Source: Bacteroidia bacterium (GTDB taxonomy: Bacteria; Bacteroidota; Bacteroidia; Flavobacteriales; Flavobacteriaceae). Taken from it: a stretch of DNA of 54,123 bases. Shown in pieces: positions 34,366-43,555 of this stretch. The notes below the pieces were generated by a model, which worked only from the letters and a program-made list of their open reading frames with translations, ran no database searches and had not been told where the DNA came from. The DNA is taken from assembly GCA_030432635.1 (NCBI GenBank), contig JAUIMB010000011.1, forward strand, positions 1 to 54,123, in the 5' to 3' direction. Within the stretch, counting starts at the first letter, position 1, and each line of letters starts with the position of its first letter. A program made the position numbers and the translations under genes.

Positions 34366-35598
34366 ATGATAAGATCAACCAACCTTCTTGCATTCATCAT
34401 TTGTGCAAGCATTTCATTTTCAGGATATTCCCAAGACATCAATGAAACGCCTGATTATAGAAGAAGTTCCCTTTATACACTTATGGTTTCTGATTCAACT
34501 AGAAATTTTAGTGCGCTAATCCAAGAGACCTTTGTAAGCTCCAAAATTCCTGACAAGTTCAACAATCATATCGTCAAAGAACGAAGTATTCCTAAACTAA
34601 TCAACGACAAGCTTTCTAAGTCTGAATTTAAAGAAGCCCAAAAAACAGCAATCACAGAATATTTATCTACTCATGATATTGCAAAAGCGATGGTAGCCAA
34701 ATGGTTTAATAGAAGTGAGCATGGTGGTTTTAATATGGATTTAATTTCTGAAAGAGGTTTCTATAACGCTTCAGATTTGGATGTTAAAATTGCAAAAAAT
34801 AGCGAAAGAGGCACTGCAATGCTTGCCGATGCTGGAGAAGAACTCATAAAAAACACCTTCGTTATTGTCAATGATTTTAAATACACGAACAAAGAAGAGG
34901 TGGCAAAGAAAACCAAAGGATTGCTTTCGTCTATTTCAGACGTAGCTGCCTTATCGGGTGCCAATGATGTTGCAACGGCAAGTGATGCCATGGGTGAAGG
35001 TGTCGAATTATTGGGTAAAGGTTATGTCATCAAGACAGATGCTCACTTATACAGATTAAAATGGAACGATGAAATCGCCAGTATCTTTTATAATGAGTAT
35101 TGGACTGAAGATGGTCAAATTGATGAAGACAAGGTCAAGGCTTTTGATACGTCTAATGTATTTGAATTGGAATACATTGGTACACAGATGGCTTGGGCTG
35201 ATCTTCAAAGTACAAAATACACGCAAAAAACCGATGAAGACCTGATCACCATAGCTACAATAAAAGCCTCAGATGCTGTCATTGCAAAACTGCAAAGAGA
35301 ATATGAGGTTTTTAGAACAAAAACACCTTTGATGAGTACTGATCCATTAGCTGCTAAGATCGGCTTAAAGGAAGGTTTGGAAAAAGGTGATAAATATGAA
35401 GTTCTGGAACAAATCCTGAACAACGAAGGAAAAACGGAATACAAGCGAATAGGTGTTATTAAAGTTGATAAAAACCATATTTGGGATAATCGCTTTAATG
35501 CTGATGAAGAAAACCCTGACAACACCTTCGAATATACTGTTTTTACGGGTAAAAAGAATAAATACTACGCAGGAATGCTTATTCGTCAAATAAATTAA
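34366..35598 (+). CDS. Exported protein of unknown function, first gene of a four-gene cassette
   Basis: The 410-residue protein has a signal peptide (FIICASISFSGYSQ) and a soluble mature part. Recognisable features are a helical N-terminal region (TEYLSTHDIAKAMVAKWFNR), a central Ala-rich segment (DVAALSGANDVATASDAMG) and a C-terminal region likely beta-rich. No cysteine, no lipobox and no known catalytic motif. It is the first of four same-strand genes spaced 10-20 nt apart (34366-38055), all with signal peptides. Similar genes occur in other Bacteroidota by my recollection, but I cannot name the family. Confidence 0.75.
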   Translation: MIRSTNLLAFIICASISFSGYSQDINETPDYRRSSLYTLMVSDSTRNFSALIQETFVSSKIPDKFNNHIVKERSIPKLINDKLSKSEFKEAQKTAITEYLSTHDIAKAMVAKWFNRSEHGGFNMDLISERGFYNASDLDVKIAKNSERGTAMLADAGEELIKNTFVIVNDFKYTNKEEVAKKTKGLLSSISDVAALSGANDVATASDAMGEGVELLGKGYVIKTDAHLYRLKWNDEIASIFYNEYWTEDGQIDEDKVKAFDTSNVFELEYIGTQMAWADLQSTKYTQKTDEDLITIATIKASDAVIAKLQREYEVFRTKTPLMSTDPLAAKIGLKEGLEKGDKYEVLEQILNNEGKTEYKRIGVIKVDKNHIWDNRFNADEENPDNTFEYTVFTGKKNKYYAGMLIRQIN

Positions 35599-35608
35599 AA
35601 CATAAATT

Positions 35609-36130
35609 ATGAAATTAAAACATGTCATTTTATCTGTACTTTTTATTGGCTTTTGCACAAGTGTAAATGCACAGTGGAAAAAAAACAAGGCCAACGAAGA
35701 CACGAAAATTTGGAGATATGATCTAGAGTGTGAAGGTATCGCCAAAAAAGGATCTAAACTTGTTAAGGTTTGGTCGTATTCAAAAAATCCAAAGCATGCT
35801 ATCTCTAGAGGTATGAAGAATGCTGTTCATGGCATTATTTTTAAAGGCTATGCTGGTGGAGGTCAAGGATGCACACCGTTTCAAGCTTTAGTAAGCGATC
35901 CTTCCGTAGAGGAAAAACACAAAGAATTCTTCGATAGTTTTTTTGCTGATGGTGGTGCTTATTTGAGATATGTAAGTTCGGCCACAGATGGCAGCATAGC
36001 TCCTGGCGATCGGCTGAAAGTTAGTAAGCGAGAATATAAAATTGGTGTTATAGTCAATGTACAAACAGACCAATTAAGAAAACTTCTAGAATCAAAAGGC
36101 ATCGTAAAAGCGTTAAACTCTGGTTTTTAA
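35609..36130 (+). CDS. Small exported protein of unknown function, second gene of the cassette
   Basis: The 173-residue protein has a signal peptide (VLFIGFCTSVNAQ). The mature part begins with a basic segment, then carries RYDLECEGIAKKGSKLVKVWSYS in pieces, a glycine-rich loop (GYAGGGQGCTPF) and a C-terminal strand-helix stretch (YKIGVIVNVQTDQLRKLLE). Two cysteines of the mature part (in LECEG and GQGCTP) could form a disulfide. The start lies 10 nt after the preceding gene. No family recognised. Confidence 0.72.
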   Translation: MKLKHVILSVLFIGFCTSVNAQWKKNKANEDTKIWRYDLECEGIAKKGSKLVKVWSYSKNPKHAISRGMKNAVHGIIFKGYAGGGQGCTPFQALVSDPSVEEKHKEFFDSFFADGGAYLRYVSSATDGSIAPGDRLKVSKREYKIGVIVNVQTDQLRKLLESKGIVKALNSGF

Positions 36131-36150
36131 ACTCAAAAACATCAATAAAT

Positions 36151-37107
36151 ATGAAATCACATAAATTGTTCACCCTTCTTTCTGCTCTACTATTCTGTGC
36201 CTTATGTTTTGGCCAAGCAAAAAAACCAACATTAATGGTTGTGCCCAGTGATGTTTGGTGCAACCAAAATGGTTACATGCTTAATTTTGACAATCAAGGT
36301 ACGGTTACCCGAATTCCTGATTATAAAAGAGCATTTCAGGAAAACCCTGAAGTATTACAAGTGATAAGTCAAATCAACGGTATGATGGCAGAACGTGGAT
36401 TTCCTCTTAAAAATATGGAATCAGCGATTAAAACCATGGAGTCAAATGCTGTAGAAGATGGCCTGAGAAGCTCGAAAGATTCTGGAGCATCAGTGGCTGA
36501 AAGTCCAATAGATGCTATTAAAAAAGCCGCCAAAGCAGATATTATCATTCAATTAACATGGACTGTAAATACTACAGGACCTAAGAAGTCAATAAACTTC
36601 AACCTACAAGGCTTAGATGCTTACACAGATAAGCAAGTAGCAACGGCAACAGGTACTGGAGCACCTTCGTTTTCAGCTGAAATTCCAGTATTACTTTCTG
36701 AAGCGGTTCTTGCCCATATGGATAACTTCACCTTATCACTGCAACAGCATTTTGATGATATGTTTGAAAATGGTCGTGAGATTATTGTTAGAATCCAAAC
36801 TTGGGATGATTGGGATGGTGACTTAAATACCGAATTTGGTGGTGAAGATGAATTAGGATATGTAATAGAAGATTGGCTAGCTGACAATACTGTAAAAGGA
36901 CGCTTTAGCACGACAGATATTACTGAAAGCATGGCGCTTTTTGAACAAGTAAGAATACCGCTTTATAATGACAAAGGACGTGCTATTGATGCACGACGTT
37001 TTGTAAGAGGATTAAGCAAATACCTTAGTGATGCGCCTTTTAATATCCAAAATAAATTAGTGATGAAAGGTTTAGGACGAGCCACAATTATATTAGGAAG
37101 TAAATAA
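36151..37107 (+). CDS. DUF6175-like exported protein, third gene of the cassette
   Basis: The 318-residue protein has a signal peptide (LLFCALCFGQAKK) followed at once by the distinctive PTLMVVPSDVWCNQNGY segment, which I associate with DUF6175 of Bacteroidota (recalled, not searched). A central part with AADIIIQLTWTV-like strands and IDAIKKAAKADI suggests a nucleotide- or lipid-free alpha/beta fold reminiscent of LPP20/FlgO-type envelope proteins. Near the C-terminus an acidic, Trp-rich segment (QTWDDWDGDLNTEFGG) stands out. It starts 20 nt after the second gene. Function unknown. Confidence 0.75.
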   Translation: MKSHKLFTLLSALLFCALCFGQAKKPTLMVVPSDVWCNQNGYMLNFDNQGTVTRIPDYKRAFQENPEVLQVISQINGMMAERGFPLKNMESAIKTMESNAVEDGLRSSKDSGASVAESPIDAIKKAAKADIIIQLTWTVNTTGPKKSINFNLQGLDAYTDKQVATATGTGAPSFSAEIPVLLSEAVLAHMDNFTLSLQQHFDDMFENGREIIVRIQTWDDWDGDLNTEFGGEDELGYVIEDWLADNTVKGRFSTTDITESMALFEQVRIPLYNDKGRAIDARRFVRGLSKYLSDAPFNIQNKLVMKGLGRATIILGSK

Positions 37108-37122
37108 TAAAACTGCAACAAA

Positions 37123-38055
37123 ATGAAAAATGCTTTAATAATACTTTTCTGTCTAGCTTCAATTGTAGCCTTTGGACAAAAAAATGATTATTCAATTAGT
37201 TTAGGCGCTTATGTTCCTGATCAAATTGAAAATGTGCCAGCATCAGCGAAAAAAATGCTTATCAATAAACTAGGTCAGCTTGTTACTGCCAATGGCATTA
37301 GCAATAACCAATACAATTCTAGGTTCATTATAACACCGAATATTGATGTCGTTATGAAGGAAGTCATGCCAACATCACCTGTAAAAGTAGCTTTAGATCT
37401 AAATATTACTTTATATATAGGCGATGGTATTTCAGGTACATTATACGAAAGCGAATCCTTTAGTGTTAAAGGTGTTGGAGCCACAGAAACCAAAGCCTAC
37501 ATACAGGCCATCAAACGACTAAAACCCAAAAGTGAGGCCATGCAGCGTTTTATTATCAAGGGTAAGGAAAAGATTATTGATTACTACAATTCGAATTGTA
37601 CTCAGATACAAAAAGAAGCTGACATTTTAGCCAATTCAGGTCAACCTGAAAATGCTCTAAATATATTGTTGAGCATTCCTGCTTCCAGTTCGTGCTTTGA
37701 CAAAACCAAATCAAAAACAGAAGCCTTGTACATAGAAGTCGCTAATAGAGATTGTAAAATAAGACTAAATGAAGCCAAGGCCATTTGGAGTGCAAATCAA
37801 GACATTGAAGCCGCTAATGATGCTGCGCGATTATTGTCAGGAGTATTGCCTGAAGCACAATGTTTTAGTGAAGTTAAAGCTTTGTTTGGCAAAATAGAAG
37901 CCAGGGCAAGAGAACTACAAGATAGAGACTGGAATTATAAATTAAAGGTTTTGGATGCCACAAAATCTTATTATGATTCAGCTTTTGAAGTCAGTATGGC
38001 ATGGGCAAAAAATCAGCCAAGCACAGTCATGTACAATGTAAGAGGCTGGTATTAA
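37123..38055 (+). CDS. Exported LPP20/FlgO-like protein of unknown function, fourth gene of the cassette
   Basis: The 310-residue protein has a signal peptide (LFCLASIVAFGQKN). The N-terminal half (about 20-150) shows strands such as NSRFIITPNIDVVMKEV and VALDLNITLYIGDG, resembling envelope proteins of the LPP20/FlgT type. The C-terminal half is helical and TPR-like (EADILANSGQPENALNILLSI, then EAKAIWSANQDIEAANDAARL), with several cysteines. It starts 15 nt after the third gene and ends at a terminator, closing the unit. No enzyme motif is seen. Confidence 0.73.
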   Translation: MKNALIILFCLASIVAFGQKNDYSISLGAYVPDQIENVPASAKKMLINKLGQLVTANGISNNQYNSRFIITPNIDVVMKEVMPTSPVKVALDLNITLYIGDGISGTLYESESFSVKGVGATETKAYIQAIKRLKPKSEAMQRFIIKGKEKIIDYYNSNCTQIQKEADILANSGQPENALNILLSIPASSSCFDKTKSKTEALYIEVANRDCKIRLNEAKAIWSANQDIEAANDAARLLSGVLPEAQCFSEVKALFGKIEARARELQDRDWNYKLKVLDATKSYYDSAFEVSMAWAKNQPSTVMYNVRGWY

Positions 38056-38075
38056 AACAACTATCATACGCATGT

Positions 38076-38104
38076 AAAAAGCACTCTTAATGAGTGCTTT
38101 TTTA
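38076..38104 (+). terminator. Intrinsic terminator after the four-gene cassette
   Basis: AAAAAGCACTC and GAGTGCTTTTTT form an 11-bp stem with a 5-nt loop and a T-tract. It lies about 20 nt after the last cassette stop and isolates the cassette from rmuC. Confidence 0.85.
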
Positions 38105-38169
38105 TTCTTATAATACAACGATATGTTTTATTACTATTATTTATCTTTGGTGGTTACAATACAGTTAGT

Positions 38170-39493
38170 ATGAACGATAATCTTATTCTCATTTTAACCA
38201 TCATTTTATCTGCAGCCATTGGTGCTTATCTAGGCATGCTATTTGTCAAACTAAAAAGCAAAGGTGACCAAGGCACTTTAGAAGAACGTCAAAATCTAAT
38301 GGCTAATACGATTGAGGAATTAAAACAGAACATATCAAAATTAGAGATTGAACGTGAGGACATTAGGAAGGAAAAAGATGTATTGAACACAGAACTTACC
38401 CGAAAAACAACCGAATTTGATAATCTTCAACAGCAAAACCTAAAACGAGATGAAGAACTCGAAGAACGTCAAGCCCAATTGAGAAAGGATTTTGAACTCT
38501 TGGCGACAAAGATTCTGGATGAAAAGTCTGAAAAGTTCACCCTTCAAAACAAGGAAAACATCAAGAACATCCTAAATCCTTTGCAAGAGAAAATCCAAGT
38601 GTTTGAAAAAAAAGTCGAGGATACACAAAAAGAAAGCATTTCGATGCATTCAGCCTTAAAAGAACAATTATTGGGCTTAAAAGATCTCAATCAACAGATG
38701 ACCAAAGAAGCTACCAATTTGACAAAAGCTTTAAAAGGCGACAGTAAAATGCAAGGAAATTGGGGAGAATTGGTATTAGAGCGAGTTCTTGAAAAATCGG
38801 GTTTGGAAAAAGACCGTGAATATTTTGTACAGCAAAGCTTCAATCTTCCAAATGGTACACGAGTACTTCCCGATGTGGTACTTTATCTACCTGACAACAA
38901 AAAAAATGGTGATAGACAGTAAAGTGTCGCTCACAGATTATGAGCGCTATGTCAATGCAGAGGATGAGGAACGCGTTATTCACCTTAAAGCACACATCAA
39001 CTCGATACGAAAGCATGTCGATCAACTTTCTGAAAAGAATTATCAGGATTTATACGACATCGAGTCACCAGATTTTGTGTTGCTATTTATTCCGATAGAA
39101 CCAGCTTTTGCCATTGCCATCAACGAAGATAATTCCCTATATAACAAAGCCTTTGAGAAAAACATCGTTATTGTAACTCCAGCTACCCTTTTGGCCACAT
39201 TACGTACTATCGACACCATGTGGAATAATGAAAAGCAACAGCGTAATGCCATAGAAATTGCACGTCAAGCTGGAGCTTTGTACGACAAATTTGAAGGTTT
39301 GGTGAAAGATTTGACTGGTGTCGGCAAACGTATTGACGATGCCAAAAAAGATTATTCTTCTGCAATGAATAAACTTGTTGAAGGTCGTGGGAATTTGATC
39401 ACTAGTGTCGAAAAATTGAAAAAGATGGGTGCCAAAGCCAAAAAATCGCTACCTGAAGCAATCATTAAACGTGCGGAAGAAGATGATGACTAA
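38170..39493 (+). pseudogene. rmuC: DNA recombination protein RmuC, interrupted by a one-base frameshift
   Basis: The first frame (38170-38922) encodes a membrane anchor (LILILTIILSAAIGAYLG), a long coiled coil and the start of the RmuC nuclease-like domain up to LPDVVLYLPDNKK, then stops. The rest (MVIDSKVSLTDYERYV to the end at 39493) continues in another frame. The break is at eight A (38899-38906). Seven A would restore one 440-residue protein of normal RmuC length. RmuC limits recombination at inverted repeats. Both halves are well conserved, so this may be a sequencing error, a recent mutation, or a run corrected by polymerase slippage. Confidence 0.85.
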
Positions 39494-39619
39494 ATACATA
39501 TGCAATACATAACCCAGATTCCTCTCAAAAGTGTATCTCATAATTGATGTAATCGTCAACTTCAAATTTTGGTGACCATACTCTATATAACTATTGAGTT
39601 AAAATTAATTACCTTATGG

Positions 39620-41914
39620 CTATTCGAAGTAAATACGAAAAAACACATTGGGCGTAATTCCCAATGAGGTTTGCAACGACTCATTGACAACAGAATTATT
39701 GATACGATAATAGGCACTGATCTCATTGGTTCTGTCCAAAAGATTCCATACAGAAACACCAAGATTAGCCCTTGTATTGTTCAAGAGGCCAAAACTGTAT
39801 GTTGCTGAAAGATCCACACGCATATAATCAGCTAATGCTTTTGAATTTGTATCTGTATAATTAATCATACCATCAACTATTTCAAAGTCAGGAGCAGGTT
39901 GTGTGCTTGGTATTCCTGAGTGCCAATTAAGTCCTGCAGAAATCTTAAAATCGTTAACGACATAAGCTGTTCCGAGTGTCAAAGCATGCGTAATATCAAA
40001 GTTACTTGGGAATTTTGGTTCAGGAAGCTCCGAAAACTTGTAATGGCTATCGAGATATGAATAACTTAACCAAGCATTAAAACTTCGGATCTGTTTCCGT
40101 AGTAAAATATCCAAACCAAAAGCCTCAAAGTCTCCACTGGTCCTTACAAATTCATATTGATTTAAAAAGCCTTGACTTTGTGTCGTTATGCCATCGACAG
40201 ACTTATAATATGCCTCTGTGTTTAATAACCAACCTTTTTTGTTGTACGTCAATCCAATAGAACCCTGTTTACTTCGAATTACGGGAATATCCAAATCGTT
40301 AGACAGTTGCCATCTACGCTTTTCAATGCCTAGAAAATCATTTTGAAAATTTATAACCTGAGAAGTATTTTGATGTTTGAATTCGCCCAAAACCTCTATG
40401 GAAAAATGAGTTGAAATATCATGAAAAAGTGCAAATCGAGGTTCCAGTAAGTGTTTATTAAACTTGTCAATATAATTATAGCGCAACCCAAATTTTAACT
40501 GCGTTTTTTGATTTGCAGCGCGAAAATTCAGTTGCGAGAACAAGGCATGCGTTCGCACCACTTCAGCAACCTTCAACCTAAAAAGTGGATTGTCAACATC
40601 ATCTAAATTTGACATTCCTGTCTCTACAAAATGATAGCCATTTTTTAAACGTAAAGTTTCATTCGCCTTGTAATTTGCAATCAGTTTAAGGCTTGTTTCC
40701 GAAACTACATTTTCCTGTAAAAAGCGTTGGGCTTCTAAAATATCGGCATTAATCGCCTTGAGTTTATAATCACTTTCATATACTTCAAAGGTACTTTGCC
40801 AATCCGCATTCCAAATACGATGATACATCAAGGCACCTGCAATACTATTTTGAGTTACGCTACTCTCACGTGAACGTTGTTCGTCGTTGGTGAACGCATT
40901 TTCATTAAACATTAATTCATTACCCGTTGTAATAAAATTTAGTTGGATTTTATCCTTATCGGAAATGTGATAGATCCAACGGAATGAAGCATCATAAAAG
41001 TCGAATTCCTGATCTGAATTAATGATGGCATCTTGGTTATTTACAATTTCAGAATCCTGAGCTATCCGCTGAAAATAATTGGTATATGTTGGTGTTTTTG
41101 CAATATCACTAATTGACTTTCGTGTTGCGATCTGGATTGAAGACCTTTTACCTAGAGGCAAATCCACAAAACCATTAGCGTCTACAAAGTTCGCTCCTAT
41201 ACTCGCTTTAATTGAATCATTGACCTGTGCCGATGTTTCCATAGCAATGGTTCCAGAAACACCATCGGTTAAACTGGCATCAGTCCCATTTTTGATAAGA
41301 TTGACTTGCTGTGTGATTTGCGGATTGAACATGGAAACCAGTCCGAAAAAATGTCCAGATTGGTACATTTTTATACCATCCCAAAGGATAAGGTTTTGGT
41401 CGTGGGTTCCACCTCTGATATTAATGTTTGAGACGGTTTCATTACCACTTTGGATACCTGGAAACGCTTGAACAGCCTGTAACACATCGGCATCTACAAG
41501 TCCAGGTAACATATCAAATTCCGAAAAATCGATGGCATACGAACCGTCATCAATTTTATTGATTCCTTTAACGATAAACTGGGAGAGCACAATTTCTGAA
41601 AGCTGCTGTAACCCGAAAGATTTGGACTTGGATTGTACCAAAATGATGTTGTCAACAGTCTCAGTAAATGAAAGTGAGGTGTTTTCCTCTAAGTACAATA
41701 AAACTTCAGTTAGAGACAAATCACCCGAAGGTGCAGCAATCTTGATGCTCTTCACAAGGTCTTCCGCAAAATTAAATTGAACTTTGTATTGGTTTTGAAG
41801 CTTCTCCAACACGGTAACCAAAGGCTCTCTTTTCGTGGTGTTCTGTGCATTCATTTCAAAAGAAAATGCAACTAATAACACTCCTAAAAGAAAGACCTTA
41901 GTTTTTATTGCCAT
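39620..41914 (-). CDS. TonB-dependent receptor with N-terminal STN signalling domain (FecA-type)
   Basis: The 764-residue protein has a signal peptide (LLVAFSFEMNAQ). An STN (secretin/TonB N-terminal) domain follows at about 30-95 (TVLEKLQNQYKVQFNFAEDL), the part that contacts FecR in regulated receptors. A plug domain (AFPGIQSGNETVSNINIRGG, then DGVSGTIAMETS) and a C-terminal beta-barrel ending in FFRIYFE complete it. The gene overlaps the fecR-like gene by 17 bp and is third in sigma/fecR/receptor order, so it is presumably a signal-transducing outer-membrane transporter. The ligand is unknown; iron-siderophore is only one possibility. The usual carboxypeptidase-like domain seems missing. 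Confidence 0.88.
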   Translation of the reverse strand: MAIKTKVFLLGVLLVAFSFEMNAQNTTKREPLVTVLEKLQNQYKVQFNFAEDLVKSIKIAAPSGDLSLTEVLLYLEENTSLSFTETVDNIILVQSKSKSFGLQQLSEIVLSQFIVKGINKIDDGSYAIDFSEFDMLPGLVDADVLQAVQAFPGIQSGNETVSNINIRGGTHDQNLILWDGIKMYQSGHFFGLVSMFNPQITQQVNLIKNGTDASLTDGVSGTIAMETSAQVNDSIKASIGANFVDANGFVDLPLGKRSSIQIATRKSISDIAKTPTYTNYFQRIAQDSEIVNNQDAIINSDQEFDFYDASFRWIYHISDKDKIQLNFITTGNELMFNENAFTNDEQRSRESSVTQNSIAGALMYHRIWNADWQSTFEVYESDYKLKAINADILEAQRFLQENVVSETSLKLIANYKANETLRLKNGYHFVETGMSNLDDVDNPLFRLKVAEVVRTHALFSQLNFRAANQKTQLKFGLRYNYIDKFNKHLLEPRFALFHDISTHFSIEVLGEFKHQNTSQVINFQNDFLGIEKRRWQLSNDLDIPVIRSKQGSIGLTYNKKGWLLNTEAYYKSVDGITTQSQGFLNQYEFVRTSGDFEAFGLDILLRKQIRSFNAWLSYSYLDSHYKFSELPEPKFPSNFDITHALTLGTAYVVNDFKISAGLNWHSGIPSTQPAPDFEIVDGMINYTDTNSKALADYMRVDLSATYSFGLLNNTRANLGVSVWNLLDRTNEISAYYRINNSVVNESLQTSLGITPNVFFRIYFE

Positions 41915-42809
41915 AAATTATGACTTGATTGCTTGCATTGACTTTAAAGTTCAATCCCATAGGCTTTGTTATGGATAAAAGGGCATTTTCTATGTTTTTA
42001 TGACTAAAACTCCCTGTAAACAAACGTTCACCATCGACCTTCTCAAGCTTGACAGTCACATCAAATTGTCGCTCCAATTCGGCAATTACCGCTTTGAAAC
42101 TTATAGCCTTGAAATAACTTTTCCCTTTTGTCCATTGTGGTTCTGTAAAAGATGTTTCATCTTGAGTAAGGTTTCCATTAACCCTTCGGAAGGTGTCTCC
42201 AGCCTCTAATTGCTTTGTCTCCTGACCTGAACTAACACTGACCACACCTTCAAAACATTGCACTTCAAAAACATGCTCGCGTTGTTTAACATTAAAGGAA
42301 GTTCCGATAACCGTCACTGTGCCTTCAGTGGTATTTACTGTAAACGTACTACCACTTTTCACTTGAAAATAAGCTTCGCCTTCCAAGTGTAAAACTCTAT
42401 TGGTGTCCCAGTTTTTTTCTTGATACTCTATATGCGACGCCGAATTCAATGTAACTGTGGATTGATCAGGAAGCTGTAGAGATGATGTCTCAGCTACCAA
42501 TGTTGATATTTCAGTAATAGAATTGTAAAAAAATACAAAAAAGATCCCAAAAGCAATGACCAATACACTTGCAATTCGAAATAACGCTGGCATCAAGTTA
42601 GGACGTTTGGTCCGAGATTTTGTTGCGCTATAATTGGATGTGAAGGTTTCAAAATCGTCAGCTTCAGAAAAATTGGATGCCTTGAAAGATTTAGCATGCT
42701 CTATAATAGCTTGGCATAACACATAGTCATCCTCTTGTCGAAACTTTTGTGCTTCGGCAGAAGATAACCCGTCATTAAGCCACTTTAAAAGGATGTCGTC
42801 TTTGCTCAT
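41898..42809 (-). CDS. FecR-family anti-sigma factor / signal transducer
   Basis: From ATG 42809 (MSKDDILLKWLNDGLS) the protein is about 303 residues; ATG 42824 would add five. It has a cytoplasmic N-terminal sigma-binding part of about 85 residues, one transmembrane helix (ASVLVIAFGIFFVFFYN), and a periplasmic FecR domain (LPDQSTVTLNSASHIEY, then LEGEAYFQVKSG and VIGTSFNVKQ) with a C-terminal DUF4974-like region. It relays the state of the receptor to the ECF sigma factor encoded just upstream. The overlap with the receptor gene implies coupled translation. Confidence 0.9.
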   Translation of the reverse strand: MSKDDILLKWLNDGLSSAEAQKFRQEDDYVLCQAIIEHAKSFKASNFSEADDFETFTSNYSATKSRTKRPNLMPALFRIASVLVIAFGIFFVFFYNSITEISTLVAETSSLQLPDQSTVTLNSASHIEYQEKNWDTNRVLHLEGEAYFQVKSGSTFTVNTTEGTVTVIGTSFNVKQREHVFEVQCFEGVVSVSSGQETKQLEAGDTFRRVNGNLTQDETSFTEPQWTKGKSYFKAISFKAVIAELERQFDVTVKLEKVDGERLFTGSFSHKNIENALLSITKPMGLNFKVNASNQVIIYGNKN

Positions 42810-42856
42810 AAATCGATATATCAATTATATAACAATCTTATTTCAAATTCTCCTGA

Positions 42857-43489
42857 TTATTTTATTTTAAAGCCTTCCAATTCCTGCTTCAATATTTTAA
42901 AGGCACTGTAAATCCTATACTCCACAACTTTTTTGGTAACACCAAGATATTCGGCAATTTCACCATGCGTTTTATATTCCACTTTATTCAAGAGAAATGC
43001 CACACGCTGTTCTTCGGTTAAACTGGATAACACTTTCTTGTATCGTTCCAAAAATTGCTCTTGTTCTAAAATGAATTCTGGTGTTTCGTTGGTATGGGAC
43101 TTATGTGCTGTTTTTTGATGTTTAAGCACTATGTTTTGGTGCTTTACGTCATTTAAGGTCATATTGTTGGCAACGGTAAACAAATACGATTTGGCCTTAC
43201 TTAAACTTACCGTTTTACAATTATCCCATAGTTTTATAAAGGCTTCCTGTGTCTTATCCTTCGGATTATATTGAGCGCCATATTTGTAGTACAAAAAATT
43301 GTGTAAATCCTTTGCATAAGTATTATACACATGCTCAAACACCTTAGCATTACATATATCTTCGTTTAATTCTTTTGGCAAGGAAAGCGTTTTAGTTGTA
43401 AAGATAAATGTTTGGTAACTAATGTCAATACGACTTATCAATTTTTCCAACCTGTGCTTCAGAAAATAGGACCAAACATCAGCCTTCAA
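42857..43489 (-). CDS. FecI-like ECF RNA polymerase sigma factor
   Basis: The 210-residue protein has sigma region 2 (AYAKDLHNF-type start, then PKDKTQEAFIKLWDNCK) and region 4 with helix-turn-helix (LTEEQRVAFLLNKVEYKTHGEIAEYLGVT, recognised in pieces). The first 45 residues precede the usual family start (near KELNEDICNAKVFEHVY) and may be a mis-start, but no later ATG was found. It is first in the sigma/fecR/receptor unit and divergent by 66 bp from the Asp-rich lipoprotein gene, so both may share a control region. Confidence 0.87.
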   Translation of the reverse strand: MKADVWSYFLKHRLEKLISRIDISYQTFIFTTKTLSLPKELNEDICNAKVFEHVYNTYAKDLHNFLYYKYGAQYNPKDKTQEAFIKLWDNCKTVSLSKAKSYLFTVANNMTLNDVKHQNIVLKHQKTAHKSHTNETPEFILEQEQFLERYKKVLSSLTEEQRVAFLLNKVEYKTHGEIAEYLGVTKKVVEYRIYSAFKILKQELEGFKIK

Positions 43490-43555
43490 AATTAATTACG
43501 GATTTTTTTTCAGGAGTTTCTTAAATTGAGTTGTTTAATATACAAAGGCAACAGA

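Noticed and set aside
35365-35745. Minus-strand frame of 126 residues across two cassette genes
   Set aside because: It overlaps the end and start of two well-formed plus-strand genes with signal peptides; low-complexity hydrophobic antisense product.
41079-41471. Plus-strand frame of 130 residues
   Set aside because: It is antisense to the plug domain of the TonB-dependent receptor and has no recognisable features.
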